This document shows positions 1 to 5,551 of a stretch of DNA of 6,544 bases, piece by piece. The notes under the pieces were generated by a model. The model was not told the origin of the DNA. It saw nothing but the letters and a program-made list of their open reading frames with translations, and searched no databases. The position numbers and the translations under genes are program-made. The stretch spans positions 1-6,544 of the forward strand of contig JAFGIA010000338.1 of the NCBI GenBank assembly GCA_016929795.1. The letters run 5' to 3'. Each line of letters begins with the position of its first letter. The stretch's first letter is position 1. Origin of the DNA: Anaerolineae bacterium. Its GTDB lineage: Bacteria > Chloroflexota > Anaerolineae > JAAYZQ01.

Positions 1-58
1 GCAGACCGCCGGGGCATGAATGACCCCGGCTACAAAGCTTGCACCCCGTGAACGGGGT
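1..58 (-). repeat. REP-like double-hairpin repeat, left copy
   Basis: Read on the minus strand from 58 to 1, this is a small hairpin, a linker and a larger hairpin. The first has a 6-bp stem (ACCCCG/CGGGGT, 58-53 with 48-43) closed by a TTCA tetraloop. The linker GCAAGCTTTGTAG follows. The second has a 7-bp stem (GCCGGGG, 30-24, with CCCCGGC, 14-8) around a 9-nt loop that contains TTCATG. The same architecture recurs inverted at 64-121. The GTAG just before the larger hairpin resembles the 5' tetranucleotide of REP elements mobilised by RAYT (Y1 transposase-like) proteins, but no such gene is in the window. The copy reaches the window edge, so its outer limit is uncertain. Confidence 0.7.
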
Positions 59-63
59 TCTGA

Positions 64-121
64 GCCCGATTCATCGGGCGGAAGCTCTGTAGGACGGCCA
101 CTTCATGGCCGTCTGGGCTGC
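64..121 (+). repeat. REP-like double-hairpin repeat, right copy (inverted)
   Basis: Read on the plus strand, a 6-bp stem GCCCGA/TCGGGC (64-69 with 74-79) carries a TTCA loop. The linker GGAAGCTCTGTAG follows. An 8-bp stem GACGGCCA/TGGCCGTC (93-100 with 106-113) then carries a CTTCA loop. Aligned without gaps to the reverse complement of 1-58, I count about 37 of 58 identical positions. The loops and linker are nearly the same, while the stem bases differ but still pair. The two copies face away from each other around a 5-base spacer (59-63), as in BIME-type paired REP elements. The stop codon of the polyferredoxin gene falls in the second loop, so the repeat extends into the end of that gene. 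Confidence 0.72.
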
Positions 122-909
122 GGCTTTTGGTCTCCTTGCTCGGCTGCCGGCGCGTGTTTCCTGTTGGCGCTGAAGGAAAAGTGGATCGCGCCCTGGGTGC
201 AGCCGTCGACACAGTTGCCGCACAGAATGCACTCGCTGTTCTCCATATCCGCACGCTGCACCATGGCGTGGACGTCGAGGCCCATGGGGCAGGTGCGCGT
301 GCAGCGCTCGCAGCTCGTGCAGGCGGATGGGGTCGCTTCGAGGCGCAGGGCAGGCCAGTTGGCCGCGTTGCGGATGCGGCGCCCCAGGATCATGAACGGA
401 GCCATCCAGCACACATAGTGGCACCCGGCGCGCCGCCCAAAGAGGAGCGCCAGCCCCAGAAAGAGGGCGATCACGATGTAGTAGATCATGTACCAGTAGG
501 GCTGGAGCAGGGTCACGCCGCCGTCGAGGTTGTAGAAGGGCTCGACCCGGCGGAAGCCGCCGGCCCCGACCGCCAGGGCGGCGATGGCGCCGACCCACGG
601 CAGCCAGATGCCCCACTTGATCCAATTCGCCTTGCCGCCCGGGGCCGGCCGGTCGTTGACCGGCGTCGCGAACTCTTGCAGGGCACCCGCGGGGCAAAGC
701 CAGCCGCACCATACCCGCCCGGCCAAGAGTGAGGCAACGAACATGCAGACAAAAACGATCAGGCTGGCGCTGACAAGGCCATTCGCCGCGCCGTCGACGA
801 TGATGTAGGGCGAAAAGTAGTAGAGTGTGATGGGCATGAGCAGGAGCGACAGGTAGAGCAGCGCCTTGCGCACGCGCTGCCGGCGTGGGAGCTGTTTTAC
901 TTGACTCAA
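103..909 (-). CDS. 4Fe-4S membrane polyferredoxin, NapH/CcoG-like
   Basis: A 268-residue membrane iron-sulfur protein of the NapH/MauN/CcoG/RdxA group, which passes electrons across or at the membrane. Hydrophobic segments lie at about residues 17-38, 45-66, 97-117 and 138-158. Two membrane-linked cysteine pairs are visible: CGWLCP (C68, C72) and CHYVC (C163, C167). Two ferredoxin-type motifs follow: C197-x2-C200-x2-C203-x3-C207-P and C227-x2-C230-x2-C233-x3-C237. The start is TTG at 909, chosen because a strong AGGAGG ribosome site lies about 5 bases upstream and the reading begins just before the basic N-terminus. The gene follows the threonine aldolase by 69 bases on the same strand, and I see no clear promoter in that gap, so co-transcription is plausible. 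No NapG, Nos, Mau or cytochrome oxidase partner is in view, so the electron donor and acceptor are unknown. The last few codons and the TGA stop lie within the adjacent REP-like repeat. Confidence 0.9.
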   Translation of the reverse strand: MSQVKQLPRRQRVRKALLYLSLLLMPITLYYFSPYIIVDGAANGLVSASLIVFVCMFVASLLAGRVWCGWLCPAGALQEFATPVNDRPAPGGKANWIKWGIWLPWVGAIAALAVGAGGFRRVEPFYNLDGGVTLLQPYWYMIYYIVIALFLGLALLFGRRAGCHYVCWMAPFMILGRRIRNAANWPALRLEATPSACTSCERCTRTCPMGLDVHAMVQRADMENSECILCGNCVDGCTQGAIHFSFSANRKHAPAAEQGDQKPQPRRP

Positions 910-978
910 TAGAACCTCCTCACTTCTGTTACCACTCGGCGCTCGTGCCGGACCACAGTCCGCACTCCTGGCCGCCTG

Positions 979-2028
979 TCAGGAAGCGCCCAACACATCG
1001 CGCGCCGCCGCGACCGCGCGGTCGATGTCGCTCGTTTCGAGGCCATAGTGGGTGACGGCGCGGAAGCGGCGGCCGCCGATGGCGCCCAGCTTGACGCCGC
1101 GCGCGGCGAGCGCGGCGACAAACTCGTGCGGCTCGGGCGCGCCAGGCGCCAGCTCAAAAATGACCAGGTTGGTCTGTACGCGGGCGGGGTCGAGGAGCAC
1201 GCCGGGCAGGGCGGCCAGCCCCTCGGCCAGCCGGCGGGCGTGGGCGTGATCGTCGGCCAGGCGGTCGACCATCTGCTCCAGGGCGACGATGCCAGCCGCG
1301 GCGAGGACGCCTGCCTGGCGCATGCCGCCGCCCAGCATCTTGCGCTGGCGGCGAGCCCTGCGGACGAGCCCGGCTGTGCCGCAGACAAGGGAGCCGACGG
1401 GTGCCGCCAGCCCCTTGGACAGGCAAAAGCTGACCGAGTCGGCGTCGCGCGCCAGGGCGGCGGCGGGCAGGCCGAGGGCGACGGCGGCGTTAAAGATGCG
1501 GGCACCGTCGAGATGGATGGCCAGCCCGTGGCGGTCGGCCAGCTCGCGCACAGAGTGCATGTACGCGGGCGTAAGCACGGCGCCGCCACAGCGGTTGTGG
1601 GTGTTCTCCAGGCAGATCAGGCGCGTGGGGGGGTGGTGCTCGTTGTCGGGCCGGATGGCGGCCTCGATCTCCTCCAGGGCCAGGGTGCCGTCGGGTTGGT
1701 TGGGCACCGTGTGGGGGTGGATGCCGCCGACGGCCGATGAGCTGCCTGCCTCAAAGAGGAAGGTGTGGGCCACGTGGCCCATGATGGCCTCGTCGCCGCG
1801 GGCGCAGTGGGCAAGCAGGGCGGTCAGGTTGGCCATGGTGCCGCTCGGCACAAACATGGCCGCTTCCTTGCCCAACCGCTCGGCGGCCAGCGCCTCCAGG
1901 CGGTTGACGGTCGGGTCCTCGCCGTACACGTCGTCGCCCAGCTCGGCCTCGTACATGGCCTGGCGCATGGCCGGGGTGGGCAGGGTGACGGTGTCGCTGC
2001 GTAGATCAATTAAGTGTTTGTTGGCCAT
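979..2028 (-). CDS. ltaE: Low-specificity L-threonine aldolase
   Basis: A 349-residue PLP enzyme (fold type I) that cleaves L-threonine or L-allo-threonine to glycine and acetaldehyde in the cytoplasm. The family signature opens the protein: [17 protein letters not shown] (residues 6-22), then [16 protein letters not shown]88 in [10 protein letters not shown] fits the histidine that stacks on PLP. D174 and R177 lie in [10 protein letters not shown], and K205 in [14 protein letters not shown] is the expected Schiff-base lysine. Length is normal for the family. The reading frame is open up to 2124, but I chose the ATG at 2028: the family N-terminus starts there, GGGGAAGG lies just upstream, and a good promoter occupies 2063-2091, inside the longer version. 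Related beta-eliminating lyases share the fold, but the SDTVTLPT and LENTHN motifs favour threonine aldolase. Confidence 0.93.
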   Translation of the reverse strand: MANKHLIDLRSDTVTLPTPAMRQAMYEAELGDDVYGEDPTVNRLEALAAERLGKEAAMFVPSGTMANLTALLAHCARGDEAIMGHVAHTFLFEAGSSSAVGGIHPHTVPNQPDGTLALEEIEAAIRPDNEHHPPTRLICLENTHNRCGGAVLTPAYMHSVRELADRHGLAIHLDGARIFNAAVALGLPAAALARDADSVSFCLSKGLAAPVGSLVCGTAGLVRRARRQRKMLGGGMRQAGVLAAAGIVALEQMVDRLADDHAHARRLAEGLAALPGVLLDPARVQTNLVIFELAPGAPEPHEFVAALAARGVKLGAIGGRRFRAVTHYGLETSDIDRAVAAARDVLGAS

Positions 2029-2062
2029 TGTCCTTCCCCGTGTATAAATGGTGTGCGGGCGT

Positions 2063-2091
2063 ATTGTACTGCAAAACTGCCGTGTGGTCAA
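2063..2091 (-). promoter_or_regulatory. Sigma-70-type promoter of the threonine aldolase gene
   Basis: On the minus strand, TTGACC (2091-2086) is a 5/6 match to the -35 box and TACAAT (2068-2063) a 5/6 match to the -10 box. They are separated by exactly 17 bases. Transcription would begin near 2056, giving a leader of about 28 bases before the ATG at 2028. This is the best full -35/-10 pair I found in the window, and it argues that the aldolase is transcribed separately from trmFO. Confidence 0.75.
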
Positions 2092-2100
2092 TCCGCAGCC

Positions 2101-2312
2101 AAGGGACAGGCAGGCCAGGCACATTGGGAAGTGTTACACAGGGCACGAGCGCGGCGTGTGTGAACCCTTTGACCCTTTGGCGTTTTACCCGGTGTGTCGA
2201 GAGGGTGGGGGGCGGTCGGAGACGAGGCACCTGCCCCACATTGGCCCTGCAGCAAGGCGAAACTTGTGTCCTACCGGACTGGCGGCGCTTTTGCTGACTG
2301 GGCACCCGTGCC
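2101..2312. other. Non-coding gap between trmFO and the aldolase promoter
   Basis: About 210 bases with no convincing gene. Visible items are a direct 8-base tandem (ACCCTTTG twice, 2164-2179) and a short 5-bp hairpin GGGCA/TGCCC touching the trmFO stop codon (2300-2313). The hairpin is not followed by a T-tract in the trmFO direction. I see no intrinsic terminator for trmFO and no riboswitch-like structure that I can name. The reading frames crossing it on either strand have no recognisable protein features. Confidence 0.5.
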
Positions 2313-3671
2313 CTATGCTGCAGGTATCTGCACCGTCACCGGCTCGATCCCCGCCTCGTCCATAAACCGCGCCAAATCGGCCAGCGCCCGCTCGACATAG
2401 GCGGCGTAGCGGGCGCGCTTGTTGCGCGGGTAGGGCTCGGGCGGCGGGAGGAGGCCAAAGTTGGCCTTCATCGGCTGAAAGCCTTCGGCCTCGGCGGCCG
2501 AGACGTAGTGACATAACGCGCCGACCATGGTGGTGGGTGGCAGGGTGACGGGCTCTTGACCGAGGATCAGGCGCGCGGCGTTGAGGCCGGCGATGAGGCC
2601 GCTGGCGATGGAGCCGACATAGCCCTCGGTGCCGGTGATCTGGCCGGCGAAAAAGAGATCGTCGCGGCCGCGGAACTGGAGCGTGGGGTGCAGGTGTGCC
2701 GGCGCGTTGAGAAAGGTATTGCGGTGCATCTGGCCGTAGCGCACAAACTCGGCGTTTTCCAGGCCGGGGATCAGGCGAAAGACGCGCTCCTGCTCGCCGT
2801 AGCGCAGGTTTGTTTGAAATCCAACGAGATTATACAAAGTAGCTGCTTTATTATCCTGGCGGAGCTGGACGACGGCGTGGGGGCGGCGGCCGGTGCGTGG
2901 ATCGGCCAGGCCGACGGGGCGCAGTGGGCCAAAGGCGAGGGCCTGGTGCCCGCGCCGGGCGAGGACTTCGACAGGCAGGCACGCCTCAAAGAATTGGGCA
3001 TCCTCTTCTTCGAATCTGCGCAGCGGGATCGTCGCGGCGTTCACCAGCTCGTGCACGAACCGGGTGTACTCGTCCTCGGTCAGGGGGCAGTTGATATAGT
3101 CGCCTTCGTCCTCGCCCCGGCCATAGCGGTTGGCGGGGAAGGCGATCGACCGGTCGATCGAATCGGCGGCGACGATGGGGGCCATGGCGTCATAGAAGTA
3201 GAGATGCTCGGACCCCGCGAGGGCTGCGATCTCGTCCGCCAGGGCCGGTGAGGTCAGGGGGCCGGTGGCGATCACGACGGGCGCGCCTTGTGGGATCACC
3301 CGCACCTCCTGGCGGTGGAGCGTGATAGCCGGGTGGTCCTCGACGCGGCGCGTCACCAACTCGGAAAAGGCATTGCGATCGACGGCCAGGGCGCCCCCCG
3401 CGGGCACGGACGAGGCGTCGGCGCAGGCGAGGACCATTGACCCCAGGTGCCTCAATTCCTCCTTCAGCAGCCCGGACGCGCGGTCGATCAGGTTGGAGCC
3501 GAGCGAGTTGGAGCAGACCAGCTCTGCCAGGTGGCCGCTGACGTGTGCCGGGGTCGTTGCGGCAGGGCGCATCTCGTACAGCGCGACCTCCAGGCCGCGT
3601 TGCGCTGCCTGCCAGGCGGCCTCGCTGCCCGCCAGCCCGCCCCCGATGACGATAAGGTCAGGCACACGCAT
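2313..3671 (-). CDS. trmFO: TrmFO, folate/FAD-dependent tRNA U54 methyltransferase
   Basis: A 452-residue flavoprotein that makes 5-methyluridine at position 54 of the tRNA T-loop, using methylenetetrahydrofolate as carbon donor and reduced FAD. The N-terminus carries the dinucleotide-binding motif [14 protein letters not shown] (residues 8-21) followed by the acid-ending strand at [19 protein letters not shown] (50-60) holds C53, matching the cysteine studied in the Bacillus subtilis enzyme. [11 protein letters not shown] (192-202), [15 protein letters not shown] (227-241) and the FAD-contacting [18 protein letters not shown] (341-358) are all family hallmarks. [11 protein letters not shown] lies near the C-terminus. 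The length is typical. GidA/MnmG is the related family, but it is much longer and lacks these blocks. The ATG at 3671 lies inside the end of the response-regulator gene, with 14 bases shared, and only a weak GAGAGAGG precedes it, so translation probably depends on coupling to that gene. Confidence 0.96.
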   Translation of the reverse strand: MRVPDLIVIGGGLAGSEAAWQAAQRGLEVALYEMRPAATTPAHVSGHLAELVCSNSLGSNLIDRASGLLKEELRHLGSMVLACADASSVPAGGALAVDRNAFSELVTRRVEDHPAITLHRQEVRVIPQGAPVVIATGPLTSPALADEIAALAGSEHLYFYDAMAPIVAADSIDRSIAFPANRYGRGEDEGDYINCPLTEDEYTRFVHELVNAATIPLRRFEEEDAQFFEACLPVEVLARRGHQALAFGPLRPVGLADPRTGRRPHAVVQLRQDNKAATLYNLVGFQTNLRYGEQERVFRLIPGLENAEFVRYGQMHRNTFLNAPAHLHPTLQFRGRDDLFFAGQITGTEGYVGSIASGLIAGLNAARLILGQEPVTLPPTTMVGALCHYVSAAEAEGFQPMKANFGLLPPPEPYPRNKRARYAAYVERALADLARFMDEAGIEPVTVQIPAA

Positions 3672-4041
3672 CCTCTCTCGCCAGGAGCTGGTGAATGATC
3701 TCCATCATCTCGCGGACATTGAAAGGCTTGGCGACGTAATGGTCCACCCCCAACCGGGCTGCCTCGTGCGCCACACCCTGTGAGCCGTAACCGGTCATCA
3801 GGATGATCGGCACCGCTCCGTCGAGATAACGCACTCCTTTGATCAGCTCCAGGCCGTCGAACCCGGGCATGCGCAGATCGGCGACGATGAGATCGTAAGG
3901 GCCATCGGCCAGCTTGCTCAGCGCTTCCTCGCCCGAGTAGGCGGCATCGATCTTGCTGCCGGGCAGCTCCAGCAACAGCATCTGCCGCAGAGTGTGAACC
4001 AACTGCTTTTCGTCGTCCACGATCAGGATTCGCTTTGGCAT
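3658..4041 (-). CDS. Stand-alone response-regulator receiver (CheY-like)
   Basis: A 127-residue single receiver domain with no output domain. All the phosphorylation residues are present: acidic pair D9-D10 in ILIVDDE, the phospho-acceptor D55 in [15 protein letters not shown]83 in ILMTGYG, and K105 followed by P106 in YVAKPF. The ATG at 4041 is preceded by a good GGGAGGA ribosome site. The gene starts the pair with trmFO, whose ATG overlaps its last 14 bases. Its own promoter is an extended -10 element at 4061-4070. No histidine kinase is in the window, so the partner kinase and the target are unknown. Proteins of this type act by docking to a partner protein when phosphorylated, but which partner cannot be told here. 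DNA binding is unlikely because no helix-turn-helix region is present. Confidence 0.93.
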   Translation of the reverse strand: MPKRILIVDDEKQLVHTLRQMLLLELPGSKIDAAYSGEEALSKLADGPYDLIVADLRMPGFDGLELIKGVRYLDGAVPIILMTGYGSQGVAHEAARLGVDHYVAKPFNVREMMEIIHQLLAREDACA

Positions 4042-4060
4042 CGTCCTCCCTCTGGGGCCG

Positions 4061-4070
4061 ATTATACCAC
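4061..4070 (-). promoter_or_regulatory. Extended -10 promoter of the receiver-trmFO pair
   Basis: The minus strand reads GTGGTATAAT (4070-4061): a perfect TATAAT with the TGn extension directly before it. The best -35 candidate, TTTCCC (4090-4085, 18-base spacer), is poor, as is usual for extended -10 promoters. Initiation near 4054 would give a leader of only about 13 bases that still contains the GGGAGGA ribosome site. Confidence 0.72.
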
Positions 4071-4080
4071 AAAAGTCATC

Positions 4081-4098
4081 CGCCGGGAAACTTTGGCG
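4081..4098. promoter_or_regulatory. Possible operator dyad between the divergent promoters
   Basis: CGCC (4081-4084) and GGCG (4095-4098) form a short inverted repeat with a 10-base centre. It is centred at about 4089.5, almost exactly midway between the two mirrored -10 elements, and it overlaps both -35 regions. A protein bound here could affect both promoters. The arms are only 4 bp, so chance is a real alternative in GC-rich DNA. Confidence 0.25.
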
Positions 4099-4120
4099 AT
4101 CTCGTACTTTGTGATATACT
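4093..4120 (+). promoter_or_regulatory. Extended -10 promoter of the phosphorylase gene
   Basis: TGATATACT (4112-4120) gives a 5/6 -10 box (TATACT, 4115-4120) with the TGn extension. TTGGCG (4093-4098) is a 4/6 -35 box with a 16-base spacer. Transcription would begin near 4127, about 25 bases before the ATG at 4152. The stretch ACTTTGTGATATACT (4106-4120) mirrors ACTTTTGTGGTATAAT of the opposing promoter. Confidence 0.68.
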
Positions 4121-4151
4121 GGGGCATCGTGTCTTTTACTTGGAGGCTGTC

Positions 4152-5456
4152 ATGAGAGCGGTGGACATTATCACGCGCAAGCGCGACGGGATCGCGCTCA
4201 GCGCGGAAGAGATCGACTTTTTCATCCAGGGATTCACCCGCGAAACGATCCCCGATTATCAGGCCTCTGCCTGGTTGATGGCCATTGTCCTGCGCGGCAT
4301 GGACCGCCAGGAGATCATTGACCTGACGATGGCGATGGTTCGTTCAGGTGACCAGCTCAACCTGCAAGAGATCGCGCCATTCGTCGTCGACAAGCACTCG
4401 ACAGGTGGGGTGGGCGATAAAACGACGCTCGTCGTGGCACCCCTGGTGGCCGCGGCGGGCGTGTGCCTCGGCAAGATGTCGGGGCGGGGCCTGGGATTCA
4501 CTGGCGGGACGCTCGACAAGCTCGAATCGATCCCCGGGTTTCGCGCGGACCTGTCGGTGGACGAGTTTCGGGCACAGCTCGCCGAGATCGGCCTGGTGGT
4601 CACAGGCCAGGCGCCGGGCCTGGTTCCCGCCGACGGCAAGCTGTACGCGCTCCGTGACGTGACGGCCACGGTCGAAAGTCTGCCGCTGATTGCGAGCTCG
4701 ATCATGAGCAAAAAGATCGCCGCCGGGGCGAACGGGATCGTGCTTGATGTCAAGGTCGGCCAGGGTGCATTCATGGAGACGGAAAAAGAAGCGCTAGAGC
4801 TGGCAGAGCTGATGGTGTACATTGGCACCGACGTGGGGCGCAAGGTGCGGGCCCTGATCTCGGATATGAACCAACCCCTGGGCTGCGCGGTGGGCAACGC
4901 ACTGGAGCTGAAAGAGGCGATTGCCACCTTGCATGGCGAGGGGCCCGACGACTTTGGCGCACACTGCCTGGCCGTTGCCGAGCAGATGCTCCTGGTGGCG
5001 GGTGCGGCGCAGAGTGAAGCCGGGGTGCGTGCCGATCTGGTGCACCTGCTCAACAGCCGCCGCGCCTGGGCCAAGTTCGTCGAGTGGATCGCGGCCCAGG
5101 GCGGCGACGTGGCGTATGTCGAGAACCCGGACAAGCTGCCCGCGGCGCGTTTCGTGGGTGAGGTCGTGGCGCCGCGCACGGGCTATGTGGCCAGCCTCAA
5201 TGCGCGCGAGGTGGGCCTGACGTCGATGCTGCTCGGTGGAGGGCGTGCGAAAAAGGGCGACAAGATCGATCATGGCGTGGGCGTCGTGCTCCACGCCAAG
5301 GTCGGCGACTATGTCGAAAAGGGGGCCCCCCTCCTGACTGTGCATGCCAACGACGAAGGCAAGCTGTGGGGCGTACAGCAGCGCCTGCTCGCCGCTTATC
5401 GCTGGAGCGACGAGCTACCGGACCCGCCACCGCTGGTGCACCAGGTGGTGAGTTAG
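4152..5456 (+). CDS. pdp: Pyrimidine-nucleoside phosphorylase
   Basis: A 434-residue cytoplasmic salvage enzyme that splits thymidine, deoxyuridine or uridine with phosphate into base and (deoxy)ribose-1-phosphate. The N-terminal helical domain begins MRAVDIITRKRDG. The phosphate-binding loop KHSTGGVGDKT is at residues 81-91, and the family signature SGRGLGFTGGTLDKLESIPG at 110-129. H82, R168 (ALRDVTATVES), S183 and K187 line up, with a constant offset of 3, with H85, R171, S186 and K190 of E. coli thymidine phosphorylase. A C-terminal alpha/beta domain is at about 345-420. The N-terminal sequence looks closer to the broad-specificity PyNP type (pdp) than to DeoA, but substrate range cannot be settled by eye. 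The frame is open from 4035, but the ATG at 4152 is preferred: GGAGG lies 5 bases upstream, and the longer version would run through the promoter. Confidence 0.95.
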   Translation: MRAVDIITRKRDGIALSAEEIDFFIQGFTRETIPDYQASAWLMAIVLRGMDRQEIIDLTMAMVRSGDQLNLQEIAPFVVDKHSTGGVGDKTTLVVAPLVAAAGVCLGKMSGRGLGFTGGTLDKLESIPGFRADLSVDEFRAQLAEIGLVVTGQAPGLVPADGKLYALRDVTATVESLPLIASSIMSKKIAAGANGIVLDVKVGQGAFMETEKEALELAELMVYIGTDVGRKVRALISDMNQPLGCAVGNALELKEAIATLHGEGPDDFGAHCLAVAEQMLLVAGAAQSEAGVRADLVHLLNSRRAWAKFVEWIAAQGGDVAYVENPDKLPAARFVGEVVAPRTGYVASLNAREVGLTSMLLGGGRAKKGDKIDHGVGVVLHAKVGDYVEKGAPLLTVHANDEGKLWGVQQRLLAAYRWSDELPDPPPLVHQVVS

Positions 5457-5513
5457 TCGAGGCATGGTCATAAATCAGAGGCCGCGCTCAAATTGCAGAG
5501 ATTGCTACGGGGG

Positions 5514-5551
5514 GCGCCGGCGGGGGTGCCGGCGGGGGTGCCGGCGCTTTT
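5514..5551 (+). terminator. Intrinsic terminator of the phosphorylase gene
   Basis: GCGCCGGC (5514-5521) pairs perfectly with GCCGGCGC (5540-5547), giving an 8-bp all-GC stem followed at once by TTTT (5548-5551). The 18-base loop is made of tandem copies of GCCGGCGGGGGT, so alternative smaller GCCGGC pairings are possible. It lies 57 bases after the phosphorylase stop. On the opposite strand no T-tract follows, so it should act in one direction only. Its T-tract contains the stop codon of the convergent WD40 gene. Confidence 0.75.
5516..5547. repeat. 12-bp tandem repeat inside the terminator
   Basis: GCCGGCGGGGGT occurs twice in perfect tandem (5516-5527, 5528-5539), followed by a partial third copy GCCGGC (5540-5545). 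The array forms both the loop and part of the stem of the terminator, so loss or gain of a unit by slippage would change only loop length. Confidence 0.85.

Noticed and set aside
127..732. Long plus-strand open frame opposite the polyferredoxin gene
   Set aside because: It is the antisense shadow of a gene with clear cysteine motifs and shows no domain or ribosome site of its own. GC-rich DNA leaves such frames open.
949..962. Hairpin CGGAC/GTCCG between the aldolase and polyferredoxin genes, considered as a terminator
   Set aside because: The 5-bp stem is short and has no T-tract on the minus strand. At most it might attenuate transcription.
1048..2047. Two long plus-strand open frames opposite the threonine aldolase
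   Set aside because: They are low-complexity Ala/Gly/Arg-rich antisense frames over a strongly conserved PLP enzyme.
2029..2124. N-terminal extension of the threonine aldolase
   Set aside because: The added residues are not part of the family, and the stretch holds the gene's own promoter and ribosome site.
2300..2313. Intrinsic terminator for trmFO
   Set aside because: The GGGCA/TGCCC stem is only 5 bp and no T-tract follows it in the trmFO direction.
2556..3251. Plus-strand open frame opposite trmFO
   Set aside because: It is an antisense shadow. The minus-strand frame carries all the TrmFO motifs.
4035..4151. N-terminal extension of the phosphorylase
   Set aside because: It would overlap the start of the receiver gene and run through both promoters. 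A good ribosome site serves the ATG at 4152.
4259..5179. Minus-strand 306-codon open frame opposite the phosphorylase
   Set aside because: Its composition is Ser/Arg/Pro-rich with no recognisable domain. The plus strand carries the complete phosphorylase signature.
5509..5538. G-quadruplex in the G-rich terminator region
   Set aside because: There are only three separate runs of three or more G on this strand, and the perfect hairpin followed by TTTT explains the region better.
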